Part shown: positions 10,391 through 23,028 of the stretch, piece by piece
Position numbering within the stretch: position 1 is the first letter of the stretch
Layout of the letters: every line of letters starts with the position of its first letter
Origin: Hymenopus coronatus
Lineage: Eukaryota > Arthropoda > Insecta > Mantodea > Hymenopodidae
Reading direction: 5' to 3'
Assembly (NCBI GenBank): GCA_030762935.1
Contig: CM060881.1
Span: forward strand, 101,416,001 to 101,480,000
Length of the DNA stretch: 64,000 bases
Position numbers and translations under genes: made by a program
Notes under the pieces: model-generated
What the model was told of the DNA's origin: nothing
Seen by the model: only the letters and a program-made list of their open reading frames with translations
Databases searched by the model: none

Positions 10391-11272
10391 TCTGATATGT
10401 GTCATTCACATGACTTTCTCTACATCTCTGCAACAGATTATTGTTGAAAAGCTTCCGCTTCTATTTACTTCGTGCTAATCGAGAAAAAATTAGCAGACAT
10501 ATCTTATTACTTGCTTCCTTGTAAGTAGAAGCGAAATAAAGGAGTATCATAGGTTAAAGTGATAGTCAAAAGCTGGTTGCTAAGTGATTGAAGTTCCTAT
10601 GTTTGTATGGACAGGAGTTGACATGTATAAGAAAAGTATGTTTTTTAAACCTGAAACCAAAAACAAGGTATATCTCAAAAACGATCAACTCCAGGAAAAA
10701 AATGCGCATTACATAAACTGTGTATCTTAATGTGATCTACATTTTTGTGTGGTAAGTTTTTGTCTATCTCTAACGGTTTAGCAATTATGCAAAAGTTCGT
10801 AAAATTCGTCCTTAATGAAGTAGTCTTCAGAGGCTATTCCCAGAAAATTCAAGATATACATATTATTTGTCAGATAAATGTTTTATTATAAGATATTTTA
10901 ATAAAAATTGTTAGAGCCATTTTTAAAAAAATCAACATTTTCGAAAAAAGTTCCATCTAAAGGGTAGTTTGGGGTGGGGCGATTTCCTTGAAAAATTTCG
11001 TGTCGAATGCTTAGAAGATTAAATACCAAATTTGGTACTTAACGGTCTTTTCGTTTTTGAACTATGCTGCCCACAGACACACACACATACACACAGGCAC
11101 ATATAGACAGACAGACAGACAGACACACATGGACATTTTTCTAAAAACGTTTTTTTTGGATTCAGGGACTCTCAAAACATGTATTTCCGGTGAATCTCGG
11201 TATCGACTTTTTAGGTGCATTACAATACCTTCTCTATACACTATGTACATAGTACGTATAGAGAAAGTAAAA
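10391..11272 (+). mobile_element. Family A repeat, copy 3 (full length, reference copy)
   Basis: The best-preserved complete copy, 882 bp, from TCTGATATGTG to GAGAAAGTAAAA. The subterminal ACTTFree-ended block ACTTTCTCTA (about 10415) is matched by TAGAGAAAGT at the other end as a 10-bp inverted repeat. The terminal palindrome lies at 11230-11265. A CA/ACAG microsatellite occupies about 11077-11128. The left flank is A-rich and no clear target duplication is seen. Confidence 0.9.
11230..11265. repeat. Terminal palindrome of family A
   Basis: Left arm TTCTCTATAC-ACTATGT pairs with ACATAGT-AC-GTATAGAGAA, 17 base pairs with one 2-base bulge. The same structure is visible near 34260, 43110, 47910, 51275 and 55735, so it is a conserved part of the element and not a chance inverted repeat. 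Confidence 0.85.
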
Positions 11273-12137
11273 CACACACACATTACTCACTTACTAACAG
11301 CATCTAAAAGCACTAAAAAGGTACACAGACAGACAGCCCAGCATAAATTCGCATGGGACCGACAGGCGCTAAGCCGCAGGCGGGAACGCCTGAGGTTGAG
11401 TTTCGCGTGACCTGAAAGCCGATGAAGGCCGAAGGCAGTCAAATGCACACATGCCTGACATACACTGAAATCTGTGTTGACGTGTTTCGCTTAAAGGCAT
11501 AGGAGAAAATCATTGGTGACGATAGGTCAATACACATACTTTTCGATGCGCTGGGATTAGGGAATTTTTCGCTGACTTCACGAATATCGCGTAGTCTTTT
11601 GGCTTGATATGCACACGTCCAATTTCCTGTTAATTTAACTAGCCACATTTTATTATAAGCAATTTTTTTACTTGTTTTTCTATTTTGTATCATTGTTGCA
11701 TCTATCCATGGCCACAAATTTATCATATTTGTGTTAGTCATCGTGCATCTATAAGTGTGCTGATCTTCTTACTACTTTTCCTATTTCTCTTAGTTATCGT
11801 CGCATCTATGACCAGATGTCGCACCACTGGTTTTCTGAAAGTTTCTTTCTGGCATCGATCGGACTGTTGACGAGCGAGCCTTCTGTGAATGGAATAGTTG
11901 GGGACCTGTCCATCCTTGTGCACATCGTCTCCCGGATCTGGTCGCCCCTCAAGTGTTTCTCTTATGCCTTCCATCTAGGGTCCTGTTCGAATAATAAAAG
12001 GCCATATTATAGTATTTCTAGAACGTTTTTAAGTTTTCAACTTATATATACACATCTGCATGTGCATATTTGTTTACATTTACCTGTTTACGTATTAATT
12101 GTTTTTATACGGTTTGTTACCAATTAGGTAGAACACA

Positions 12138-12139
<2 letters not shown>
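11273..12139. other. Unrecognised stretch with local GC-rich segment
   Basis: 11325-11440 is GC-richer, and 11438-11990 is open in several frames on both strands. Minus-strand frames at 11439-11741 and 11738-11974 share a short similar peptide (IDAT ... SSKKI and IDAT ... TSKKI), matching a weak DNA repeat of about 95 bp period. No domain was recognised. Confidence 0.3.

Positions 12140-12179
<40 letters not shown>
12140..12179. repeat. (TAA)n microsatellite
   Basis: About 13 uninterrupted AAT units. Confidence 0.95.
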
Positions 12180-12181
<2 letters not shown>

Positions 12182-12702
12182 TAAGAACAATAATAATATA
12201 TCTTTTACTTTTACTTATTATCAAATAAGTGCTTATTTTAACTTTAGAATCTGCAGCAGCTATTATTCAATCATTTTTTTTTTACTGTCTTAAGAGTTTA
12301 TATTCTAAAAAAGTCAATTAATTATATCTTAGGACAAATTAAAGATACATATAAATACATGCCATTAGTAACTTTGCTGATAAATGTATACTTCTAAGTT
12401 TTTTGTCGTCCTTTGACATTGAAGAGTCACTGAAGTCTCTTATTTATAAAGTCGCCACCAAACACTCGTGTATAAAGCTTAGCTTGGATATGTGGTTTAA
12501 AGCAGCTGCCTAATAGAGATTCTTCGGTTTCTAATTCATAACAGTCAAGAGTATTATATTTTATTTATTATGCAATATTTAGTATTAGGGTTATAAACAT
12601 AATAACTTACTACTATAACAATTAATAATCAATACCTGTAATATGTCGGTTAACTGAAGTAATAGGCAAAGCTATATGAATAGGTGGTGTAGCTGTGAGT
12701 GA

Positions 12703-12704
<2 letters not shown>

Positions 12705-12770
<66 letters not shown>

Positions 12771-12862
12771 GTATGTGTGTGTGTGAGTGATATCAGAGAG
12801 TTCTTTTTTTTATTGCTCTGTGGTTCTGTTGTCGTAGCGCGCGAGCGTGTGTATGTGTGTGT
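12705..12862. repeat. (GT)n microsatellite, compound
   Basis: A pure GT run of about 60 bp (12705-12767) followed by shorter GT runs to about 12788 and again at 12847-12865. Cys-Val and His-Thr frames through it are artefacts. Confidence 0.95.
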
Positions 12863-12869
12863 GTGTATT

Positions 12870-14527
12870 TCCAAATTTGTTAAGATATATAAAATAAATA
12901 TGCAGGTAACTTTTTAAATTCAAGTGTTTTTAGACAGCATATACGGTCATCCGACCCATGCGACTGTGTGACGCAAATATGGGTAAAATTTTTAAATTGT
13001 TTAAAGGTCTTGTAACTTTTGAGTTGTTTTCACTATGTATGGAAAGTGATAACATTTAAGGCCAGCATATAGCGTCCAATTTTTAAATATTTGATTATTA
13101 TTATTCTCTTTATGTGTATAAGGGCATTTTTTTCAGTGCCAGCTCTGCAAATGCTTATCTCGATTAAAAGGAAGTAAAAATAAAACTAAACTTTCGTAAG
13201 AATTATTTGTATACACACTGATAAACGATTTCAGCCAGAAAGTTAAATTAATGTGATGCAATAGATATAGGCCAAGGCTCCCCGTGAGCTGTCGTGCCAT
13301 GGAGTTAATAGATATATGTAATTTAAAATTCTGTTTTCATAAAACTCCTGTGAAACCAACCAATATACATATATTATTTAGATTTCCATTAGTAAATGTG
13401 TTTCTCATTTATATTATAGATACGTATCTTTTTCACAGAAAATATACTCTGGTTGACTTTATAGCTTTGAAAACTTGTTGGCTCATATCCAAAGCATTTT
13501 AGTGACTTTAAATTAAACCGTATAAGCGTATCAATAGATTTTCAATAAATTTTGTGGTTTTCAAGTTTTATTAATAAGTACGACAGGGTGTCAATTACCC
13601 TCTTTCTTCATAGATATTTAATCATAGATAATATTTAGAAAGGAATATTATCTCGTAGAGTGGCAAATACAGAAATGTATCATTAGATTCGAGATTGTGT
13701 TCTCCTTTCTCAGCAATAACTAAGGACTCCGTTTTCACGCAGAAAGTTAGAAGAAATAGCAGCAAATGTAGGAAATATACTTTCAAAGTTGTGACATATA
13801 AATAACGTGTAACCTCTCCCTGGAGTGCAGTTTCTCTTCAATATTATTTCTCCAAGCAAGCGAGGGCACACTACTTCTGTATTACTATAGAATATCTTTT
13901 GTTATGATTGTTTTTGTTACTCTCTAGATGCATAGTTGTTATTGTTCCCTTCATCCAATAGCTGCTTCAATTTTGTGTTCCTTTGTATTGCATACCATGT
14001 TTGATCTTTATGTGGGTTTTATAGGTGTTGGAATTTTATGCTTCTTGTATTGTTAACTCTATTATTGTCTTACAATGTACTTAAAGATATTATAAAAGTA
14101 AAATAAAAATTCCGATTTAATCTTAGGTATACCACTAAATAACTAGTTTTTGTGTCTGCTTTTAATGTTCTAATATTCTTTTCAGCGTATTTCAAGACAC
14201 CAATCGTGTCTCAAAAATATTGCAATTTTAGTTACGAATTAAGCGGAGTTAGCATAAATCCCATAGCGTTATACTGGGTCCTCAGATTTATTCCTTTTTT
14301 CAAGCTTTATGCATATCGTCATTATTAGTTCAACGAGCTCTTCTCCCAAAACCGAAGTGCGGAATTGAACCTCGGACTGCATGCATTGCCGAATTTGTAA
14401 ACAGGTTGATGTACTGGGTGATGGAGAACTGTTTTTCATCAGGACATTTTGCAAGCGAGATGGAAGTGGCCAAGTGACCACAGCATTTGCATGGTGAAGT
14501 GCTATTGAGTTATCTGCCTGCATAAAG
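12870..14527. other. Stretch with no recognised feature
   Basis: AT-rich DNA; nothing recognisable in either strand except the far end, which belongs to the transposon remnant that follows on the minus strand. Confidence 0.4.
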
Positions 14528-15209
14528 GCTGCAATTGTGAGTTTACGAGAAAAATTTTAAAGATATGATACGAGCTCTATTTCACTAATGTAACCTAGAA
14601 ACTGTTGACATCCACCCCTTCTACTCACCGTTTGCTAGTCCTCTGTAAGAGACACTGTGTTGAACTCGCCAAAAACGTCTGACGATTTCGTAATCGTCGG
14701 TTTGGAAACAATTCCATGTACCGTCGCCGTGCTTCTCTTGAATTTCGGTCTGCTATGCCATAAAGAAGGTGCATATCTGCGTACTCATGGTATGTGTAAG
14801 TGCACTCACAACTGTAACCTACTGAACCACTGGCAAATGTAAACAGTTGAATATCGTGTGGTAGTGCCGCTTGAATACATGCGCAGTACAACGTTGTGCA
14901 TGGACTTCACCTTTAACCTGTTGTTGGGGAAGTGATTGTCTTCTGTGATGCCCATGCTGTTCAGTACAGGGCAGAATGAGTTGAATGGGGTCAGCAACAT
15001 TCCTCGAGCAGTACGACGACGGGCACTGTGTTAACCTATGTGGATGTCAGTGAACATGCTGTACGGTAAATGTACTGTGTTCATGTGTCCTGTGTGATCC
15101 CTTGCATGACTCTGAAATAAAGCATTTTCAGAATACGTGATTTTCGTTTTATTTTGACCATTAAATTACTCCCACGAAGTTTTTACAGGGACTTACGAAT
15201 CAGCCCCTA
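14269..15209 (-). pseudogene. DUF4817-type transposon, 5' part
   Basis: On the minus strand a likely element end TAGGGGCTGATTCG (from 15209) leads to a frame at 14891-14625. That frame contains HEYADMHLLYG followed by AREARRRYMELFPNRR-like residues, the helix-turn-helix type found at the N-terminus of many arthropod mariner-like transposases (DUF4817). GTGAGT at 14628-14623 and TTGCAG at 14534-14529 could be splice sites joining it to the frame starting at 14523. The catalytic part is not present nearby, so the copy is internally or terminally deleted. Boundaries at the low-coordinate side are uncertain. Confidence 0.6.
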
Positions 15210-16138
15210 TATGTGGCATTCTTTTTATCTTAACAGTTGTAATCATTTTGTACCCAAACGCATGTGAAACTTTTTTATACAGTGTAGGAAATAAACTTTT
15301 CAATTGTATTTATAAATAACATACTTATACCAATGTTATTTAAAGAGGTAGAGTATGATGATTTATTTAATAACTTCATTCAGCTCCTGAAGGTTCTCTG
15401 AAATATAGGTACCGTAATGGGTCGTTCTAATTTGCAAGGTGTTGGAAGACAAAACAGAGGTGTGTTTTAATAATGGTGAAGAGGATACTCTAGTAAAAAT
15501 TCTCTTTATTGCTTCAAAAATCTGTTTACAGATTCTCTTTATTCCGATGCTTCCGCAGTACTATTATTTTATCTCGTCGCTTTGACGCGACTGCTGAACT
15601 GTGTAAACTTACAAACGAAACTGACTCGCCTGGCTAGCAACTCTTCCTTTTGTAGCTATCGAAGACGTCAACAGAAATATTTTAGAGAAGACGAATGTTT
15701 TCATTGCCCCCCAGTGTCGCGTTTCAAGGCTTTGAGGTAATGGCACCGCTCTTCACGTTTAATCTCGCGAAAACTTGTGACAATGGGTGCGGCTACTTAA
15801 AGGAAGCCAACTAAAATTTGCAACATTAGCTTTAATCCTTCCAAAGCTAAATCTTTCCACGTGCGTCTATTACGAACCAGCAATAGTGATAATACACTAT
15901 AATGCCTTGATGGTATAGTTAAGGACAATACTGAATGTATGGTTTCCAATAGCTTATTATACACTCATCTATGTTTCACACCAGCCCTTGGGTGAGCCAA
16001 TCTCTTATTGGTTTGAATAGAAGTCCTACAGATACGCATTAACCCAACCTTTCCAACGAGCAAGACTGGGACGCACGTAGCAGCCACTGAGATTAAGAGT
16101 AATATATTGTCTACTCTCTCACTCTTCTCAATATAGGG
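15210..16138. other. Stretch with no recognised feature
   Basis: The segment 15480-15800 has ATTCTCTTTATT twice (about 15498 and 15531) and a minus-strand AATAAA. It could be a decayed LTR, but no ends or partner were seen. Confidence 0.3.
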
Positions 16139-16312
16139 TTTTTTGGTAGGGTTTAACGCCCGCTTTAACTACTTATGGCACCGCAGGCGCTGACACTAAT
16201 GATACATGAATGATGATGGAGCACCAGCGCCGCTTTGTCCACCACAAATCTCACATGCGGTTTCTTGGGAGAGGCAAGTGGTCTAACCACTCGTCCACGG
16301 CGCGGCCGTGAC
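16139..16312 (-). mobile_element. SINE A copy with internal deletion
   Basis: Minus-strand copy with tail TTTAACGCCCGCTTTAACTA, GATGGAGCACC, then a deletion of the CCGGAGAACC segment, then CCGCTTTGTCCACC. The tRNA-like head (GCGCCGTGGACGAGTGG, with a good A box) ends at about 16308. Confidence 0.8.
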
Positions 16313-16653
16313 ATAGATGTGACGCTAGAAAGGATATAGCAGATAGCGGGACAGTTAGTGTTTCACTTAGTTACAAAATTGTCAATATCGAAGGGAAAGC
16401 CCAATGATTAATTTGTCATGTTATCTTAAACATAAATCTTCAACCCTTCGACGACACTACCCAAGTAAAAATGCTTCAACTAATGATGTAAATATTGGCG
16501 AAGCAGGAAATGAACGAAATGCTCAACTAAAACCAGATTTGCCAAATTCTCAAGATGTAATTAATAACCTAACCTACTTCTTAAAACGTATTTAACAAGT
16601 ATTTTAGAGACCTCGTCTTCGTTTTTGGGTTTGTGTTTTTAAGAACGTTTACG
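16313..16653. other. Short unique stretch with a 63-codon frame
   Basis: A plus-strand frame at 16404-16595 is hydrophilic with no recognised domain. I see no promoter or splice support. Confidence 0.25.
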
Positions 16654-17135
16654 TTTTACTTTCTCTACATAGTACATGGTACGTAGTAGAGAAGGTATTG
16701 CACTCCACCACTAAAATACGACACCGAAATTTCACTGGAAATATATTTTAGAAAAAAGGCCAGTTTATGTATGTATGTGTGTGCCCGTGAGTTTGTGAAC
16801 GCGAGAACTCAAAATAAAGTCGGTAATTTATCAAGGGAGATGCGACACGAGGATTTTCATACAAATTACAAACTATTCTTTACCTGGCAAAAGTTTAGAG
16901 AATTTTGAGTTTCCCAAAAATTATATTTTCATAAGAAATGAAATACATATCTTATACCTTCTGGGATAAATCTGAAGCCATCCTCAATCTAAATGTTTTT
17001 CGTTAACTGTAAGATACAGGCAAAAACATGGAAAAACATACACAATTTGTAGATTCCCTTAAGGGTATCTATGGCTGATATTTCATGAAAATCACAAAAA
17101 GATCGACTTTTATTTTTTATTCCATAAAATAATTT
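16654..17135 (-). mobile_element. Family A repeat, copy 4 (diverged, truncated)
   Basis: Starts TTTTACTTTCTCTACATAG with a recognisable palindrome, then GAGAAGGTATTGCACTCC, a GT tract, and eroded versions of the later blocks. The last third is missing. Confidence 0.8.
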
Positions 17136-17404
17136 AAACATTCATGAACATAATACAGTATAATTGATGACAGGCTCCATTTTAAATGCCTTTACTGGAG
17201 CTACAGCAAATCATTAGAAGTGAAATTGTACTGGACTCGATAAGAAAAACTTCAGTTCGACGAGATCTCATTCACATCATCCAAAGTTAAAGCGAAGTTG
17301 TGCAGAAGAAAAGCATCAATGCAAGAAGTAAAGAATAGAAAAGGCAGCATCAGCAGCGGAGAGGTAAAGGAAATCTGAGGATCCAACCTACCAACCTGTT
17401 GGTC

Positions 17405-17690
17405 TAAAACTTTTCCATGCAAAGGGTGGTTTAGGGTATGGGACTTTCTTGAACATTTTCATGTCGAATAATTGGAAGATGCTAAGTTTGGTGTTTAGCG
17501 ATCGTTTAGTTTTTGTGCTATGCCATCCATAGTCACACACTTGCGTGCGGACGTTTTTCTGAAACTGTTTTTTTAACCCGGGGACTTCAAAACATATTTC
17601 CGGCGAAATCTCAATATCGAATTTTTTGGTAGAATTCAATAGCGCCTCTATTACACTATGTGCATGGTACCTACGTGTAGAGAAAGTAAA
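17405..17690 (+). mobile_element. Family A repeat, copy 5 (3' third)
   Basis: Begins at the TTTTCCATGCAAAGGG block and runs to GTAGAGAAAGTAAA. It is followed at once by another partial copy in the same orientation. Confidence 0.85.
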
Positions 17691-17698
17691 CATGTGAA

Positions 17699-18144
17699 TA
17701 AGTACTTTTATTTGAGGAAATTCTAAGTATTGGACATTTTAAACTCGATAACAAGAAATATCGAAAATGGTAAACTTTACAAAGACTCCTGTATATTACA
17801 TAAATTGTATGTTTTAACGAGATCTTCATTCTCGTATAATTAGGTTTCGCCCGTCTCTTACGGCTTGTCATTTATGCAAAAGTGATTCAGAAAGAAGAGG
17901 TCCACAGGGCCTACTCTCATGAAATTTAGGATATACTTTACTTGTCATGTAAATATCATTTATATACGGTATTTTAAACAGATCGTTTTAGCTAGTTTTA
18001 AGAAATTATAAATTTCGAAAAATGTTCCAGGTAAAGGGTAGTTTGGCGTTGGGGGATTTTTCTAAAAATCTTTGTATCGTATTCTTGGAAGAACGGCATA
18101 TGTAATTCTTCTATCTTCGTCAAGCTACGTGATAGAGAAAGTAA
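17699..18144 (+). mobile_element. Family A repeat, copy 6 (middle part with deleted 3' segment)
   Basis: Contains CATAAATTGTATGTTTTAACG, TCTCTTACGGCTTGTC and the GGTAGTTTGG block, then jumps to GATAGAGAAAGTAA, so the CA tract and CCGGTGAAATCTC region are deleted. Confidence 0.8.
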
Positions 18145-18156
18145 CAAACGATGGTG

Positions 18157-18192
18157 GATTGAGAAAGTCATATAAATGAAACCATAAGATAT
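18157..18192 (-). mobile_element. Family A terminal fragment, opposite orientation
   Basis: GAGAAAGTCATATAAATG followed by AAACCATAAGAT is the outer end of family A in minus orientation. It lies directly after the 3' end of copy 6, making a small inverted junction. Confidence 0.6.
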
Positions 18193-18651
18193 TTTACATA
18201 TAAAGGCAATAGTATATAAGGAGACTCTAGAAACACATTAGCCCACTGTGAAATTTGATTAAATATTGTCAAAAATTACAAATACTATTATTTCATAATA
18301 AAATTATATGCGTTTTAAAATTTAAGAAAATATATTCTTTTCCCACTTAGCACCCTTTAGCTACTAATTAACTTAAGCTATAAATGATAATGTGCAGGCT
18401 TATTCAAAAAGACACCGCCAATTTTAAACCCTATTTTCTCGAAAATCTTTTTCCAACTTTTCCATACCCAAAATACTCCATGGGATCAGTATTTGCTTAT
18501 TTGTTTCAGAATTGTTGTACTACATTTTAAAAATGCATTAAAGAAATGCTCATATACTTTTTTGAAATAATGCTCTAATTTTTAAGTAAAGAATTTTGGA
18601 GCTAAAAAGTAATAGCTTTTCTACAATAATTAAAGTTAATATATAAACAAA
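18193..18651. other. Stretch with no recognised feature
   Basis: Very AT-rich; no repeat or coding signal was recognised. Confidence 0.4.
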
Positions 18652-19406
18652 TCCGACGTGTTCCATTCACATGACTTTTGGTACAACTTTATAGCAGATT
18701 ATTGTTAAAAAGCTTATTCATCTATACTTCAAGTTAAACTATGTGATTGAAATTCGTTCTTTGTGTGGTCAAAAGTTAACAAATTTCGTATGAGAAAATT
18801 ATAAGTATTTTAAAACTTAAATAAATAAAAAGAAATGTCTCAAAAACGATCAACCCCCCCCCAAAAAAAAAAGGTTTGCGACATTAATTGTCTTTTAACG
18901 AGATCTAAATATTTGTGTTGTGAGGTTTTTTCTGTCTTACGGTTTACCACCTAAGCAAAACTCAGTAACATTCATTCACAATAAACAGGTCTTCAGAGGC
19001 TATTCCCAGAAAATTCAAGATACACATTTGCTTCGCCATGTAAATATCTTTAACATACGACATTTTAATCAAAATCTTTATGACCATGTTTTATAAAATA
19101 GAAAATGTTATAGATTTTTCCATGTATGGGTAGTTTGTAGTGGCGATTTTCTTGAAAATATTAGTACCGCGTCCATGGGAAATACATAACTTAAATACCT
19201 AGTTTGGTATTTAACGGGGTTTTCATTTTTGAGCTATGCTGTCCACAGACACAAACACACATATGGACCTTTTTCTAAAATGTTTTTTTCTGATTCAGGG
19301 GCTCTCAAAACATGTATTTACGATGTGGTCTCGGTAATGTATTTTTGGGTGGAATACAATACCTTATCTTTATACTATGTACATAAAACATTTATGGAAA
19401 GTAAAA
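18652..19406 (+). mobile_element. Family A repeat, copy 7
   Basis: Runs from CCGACGTGTTCCATTCACATG to GGAAAGTAAAA. It lacks the CTTCCTTGTAAGTAGAAG segment and the terminal palindrome is half decayed (TACTATGTACATA remains). Confidence 0.88.
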
Positions 19407-20783
19407 AGTAATATGACAGAACTATTTGTAAACTCACTTACTGCTAAACTTGTACTTTTTATGTGAATATTTTTAAAAATACATAAGGTGGCTCTTTTTA
19501 TTAGAACAATGTGCTTAGACAGTAAACATTTAATGTATGAATAATCAAGCAAGCTAGAATTGTAATATATGACAAGAATATCACCATTTTGGTGTACAAC
19601 AACTTATATAAACAATATAATAACATTTCTTGGACACTGCAGATTTTCTAAATTTCACAGATGCGTTCCCTTAAGGACGGATTGTGATGCGCATTTGCAC
19701 AGACATTCTCCATGTAGAACATCTGAAGCACAGATCACACGTCCATCGATCTAGGAACACTACCTCTTGCTGACGGAATAATTAGTGTTTGCGTTACCCA
19801 AACTGGGACGGCAAGGCCGCAGGGCACTAGATTAGAGTACCTACTGCTTGCAGATTCCATTTCCAATGGACTTACTGTAATTTTCTCTACTATTACATTC
19901 CATCTAAATTACTTCCGCAAGTTCATCTAATCCAGTTTCTAATGAACTGAATGTCCGAGTGTAACCGTTAGTGAAGAACGCTTCTTACATCACATCTCTT
20001 TGTACAAAATTCTAGCACAATGCGATGAGCATACAGTCGCATCATACATACTGTAAGTAAACTTTGAGAAAGTAAAAATTAATACAAGCTATAAAATATT
20101 TGGAAACAAATTGAATTTTATCCTTAGGCTTCATGTGTACATTATTTCATCATGAAATAAAGAAGTACATTATTTTATTGTAAATTATTTTAACTCCTTC
20201 GGCAGCTCCCCATTCTTTAAATGATGAAAATTCCTTGTCTCATAAGTCCTTCGACTTTCCGGGTGACAAACTAAGTACAGATTTTTTAGCATAATTTAAG
20301 CTTCTTTGAGAATATCCATTTTGATTTATTTGTTAATTTATTTGGTGCAGTTTAAACAACCAGAATTGAAACTGTTTATTTCGGTGCGGTTACACAGCAA
20401 CAAATAAACAAAGCACTACCTACGTCACGACTAAACGTCAATTCCTCGTAATGACAACTCTAATAATATTAATATTAATAAATATAAGAATATTTCAATT
20501 AATATTAGTATAGGATAACATTTTGTATATTACACGTGGCTTATTAGAATATTATTTGCTCATAAGAAATCATTTACGCGCTCGTGTACTAAACATCCCA
20601 CTCACAAATAATAGTATATAAGCCACTTATAATATAAATAACTATTAAATTGCAATACTTAGGTTTAAAGTAGACATAGAACCAGGTCAAAATTTGAGAT
20701 TTGTCTTTTTCATGACAAAAGTGATCCCAAAGCTTTTGATTTGCTCCATTAAAAGAATTTAGCTTTTCCTACTGAATATTTTT
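19407..20783. other. Stretch with no recognised feature
   Basis: Unique-looking DNA; 20440-20640 is AT-rich with TTAATATTAATA-type runs. No coding signal. Confidence 0.4.
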
Positions 20784-21005
20784 TTTATTTTCTTCTACTT
20801 ACGTATAGCATTACAGTCGGAAATTCGACAGTGAAAATATATGTTTTGAGATCCCTGAATAAAATAATTCCAAAAAGACCCGAATATGAGTGGTGTGTGC
20901 GCGTCGAGTGTCTCATATCGTATGTGCGTGTGTCTATGGACAGCATGACGCAAAAAACATCTTCCAAGCATCCTTTGCGAAAACTCCACCCCGAACTACA
21001 CGATA
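20784..21005 (-). mobile_element. Family A fragment, copy 8
   Basis: Minus-orientation first third: TTTTATTTTCTTCTACTTACG, a decayed middle, ATATATGTTTTGAGATCCC, GTGTGTCTATGGACAGCAT, CTTCCAAGCATCC. Later blocks are absent. Confidence 0.75.
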
Positions 21006-21570
21006 CAACGTTTCGTTATTTAACTAATTTGATTAAAGTACCACATGTTTAAGATCCTTTAATAACCAATATATATATATATAACTTGAACGTTCTGGGG
21101 GTAGTTTGTGAAGTGGTCTTCATTCTAAAAGCGGCAGTCCCATGCTATTACGTTTATAGCTTAACTGTCCTGTAAAAGAACTCCCGCGGGGCAAAACTCC
21201 AGTACTCATATAGATTGTGCAAATCATACACCATTTAACGTCATGTTAGCATTTTGAACTCTTAAATCATTTCCTAACTTCTATTTAATTAGTTTTGTAG
21301 ACTATGCTCGGGTTTCTCAGTGGTATCAGATACTGTTCCTAAGCCTGACGTGAGCGATTTCTTTTCTGCCAGTGTACATCTCAAAATATCGTGTTTTTTT
21401 CTTTCATTCTTTTTTTTTTTATGCATGGCTAAATAAACCGAATAATTTCAAAATGTTGTCAGTCCTTTCTGACAGGTTTTTCATTTTATGTTTCTAGGTT
21501 TTGACATTTCGCGTACTAAAAGATAATTCTCTATATGGACGTGGTTATTGTTTCTTAGTAATGTATTATT
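21006..21570. other. Stretch with no recognised feature
   Basis: Contains a short TA run at about 21069 and a poly-T at about 21410; nothing else. Confidence 0.4.
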
Positions 21571-21735
21571 GCCGCCCTCGTAGCGGAGTGGTTAGACGAC
21601 TCCCCAGCAGGCCTGGTTCTATCCCCGGAGAAGCATATGGAATTTGTGGTGGATGAAGCTCGTCTGGACGGTTTTCTCGGGATCCTCCGGTTTCCACCGG
21701 CATTTCAATCACCAGTTACTTCATTATCACCTCTT
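21571..21735 (+). mobile_element. SINE A-related copy with a different 3' part
   Basis: The tRNA-like head GTAGCGGAGTGGTTAGACG is followed by TTTGTGGTGGATGAAGC and CTCCGGTTTCCACCGG as in SINE A. Sequence after about 21710 departs from the family, so this copy is chimeric or 3'-truncated. Confidence 0.65.
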
Positions 21736-22494
21736 CTATCATATATTATGCCTACATTTCAACCATATACTTCCTCAGGTTCATACAAGGCACTGGACTG
21801 ATCTCTCATCCCTGAATGCTCTATCTGTTCCATAGCCCATCTGCTCCTCAACCTGATCGCAGGTTTTGACTTGTAAGTCATTGGCAGTGTAAATACTCCA
21901 TATGAGGAGACTGAGGAAGTAAGCAGGTGGTGAAGAAGTAACCCATTACTCACTTTGTTCCCACCTGACCAGTTTTATTGTTGCTCAATGTGTCGTGTTC
22001 CTTCTCCTCTATGCTGCACTTGATTATTTTGGTGATACCCTATGCTCGAAATTGCCAAACTAATTATTCATTGTATTTTAAACTATTAAACTTTCATAGT
22101 GCAGTTAATTGTTATTTTCTTTACAGTTTATCTAAACTATTTATGATTCTATATTTTATCGAATTGTTTATGTTGTATATTTTATGGTTATTTGTACAGA
22201 TCACATTTCAATGCAATATATGTATATACCAGATGTTTCAACTGCCCCTTTCCAGTTTTATGCAACCCACATTTTATACTCCAACATGAAAACAACGACC
22301 CTTATACTAGGTTCTACCCGAAGTATTGAACATGGATGTCTTTGGTTAAAGATTCGACGAACTTAGTAATAATGTATTATTTATTGAGCTCTTAAGCTAA
22401 TCCCTGCCAAAACAAAGCCAGGGGCGTGCCTGCGTGTCTGGTAGGCTCGTGGTGAGCCTGGGTGTTGTTGCTGTGTACCTACCCTGGTAAGGGT

Positions 22495-22996
22495 TTAACC
22501 ACAGGAATGAGGTGAAGGTTGAGGTTTTATTTTGAGGTTTCGAGTGTTGGTGTTAAGGAGGTAGCGCTGGTAGGCTCCTCGAGCGGTTGCATTTTCAGGA
22601 GCAGCATCCTTTCCTCTGCTCCGCTGGAAGCCAGGGGACTGTGCACGCTTATAATATATAGCCTTCCGCCATTCCACTAGAACACGTGAAGCGGCATCTT
22701 GTAAAGTAAAACGAACAAAGCCCTTATTCCGACAATTTAAACTGTGATAGGTATAATGATGATAAGGCTGATAGCCATCATGGGTACACATGTAATAATC
22801 AACTCTAAAAAACACGAGCGAAAAAAAAAGATGTATGCGATTTCTTGCATTTATTCGCTCTCAGGAAGCAGCTCTATTCCCTCCAGATCGGAATCGCCGT
22901 CTGAGCTGTTTGTTCTGCTGCTCTCCACCCAAGGTTATCAACGGCAATGTCCCTCTCCCAATACAACATTCTTCTTTCTTCAACTGTTGGTGGCTC

Positions 22997-23028
<32 letters not shown>

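Noticed and set aside
12650..12917. Open frames on both strands over the GT microsatellite
   Set aside because: Produced by the dinucleotide repeat; Cys-Val and His-Thr strings are typical artefacts.
16404..16595. Host exon between a SINE and family A
   Set aside because: No splice sites of quality at its edges and no recognisable domain.
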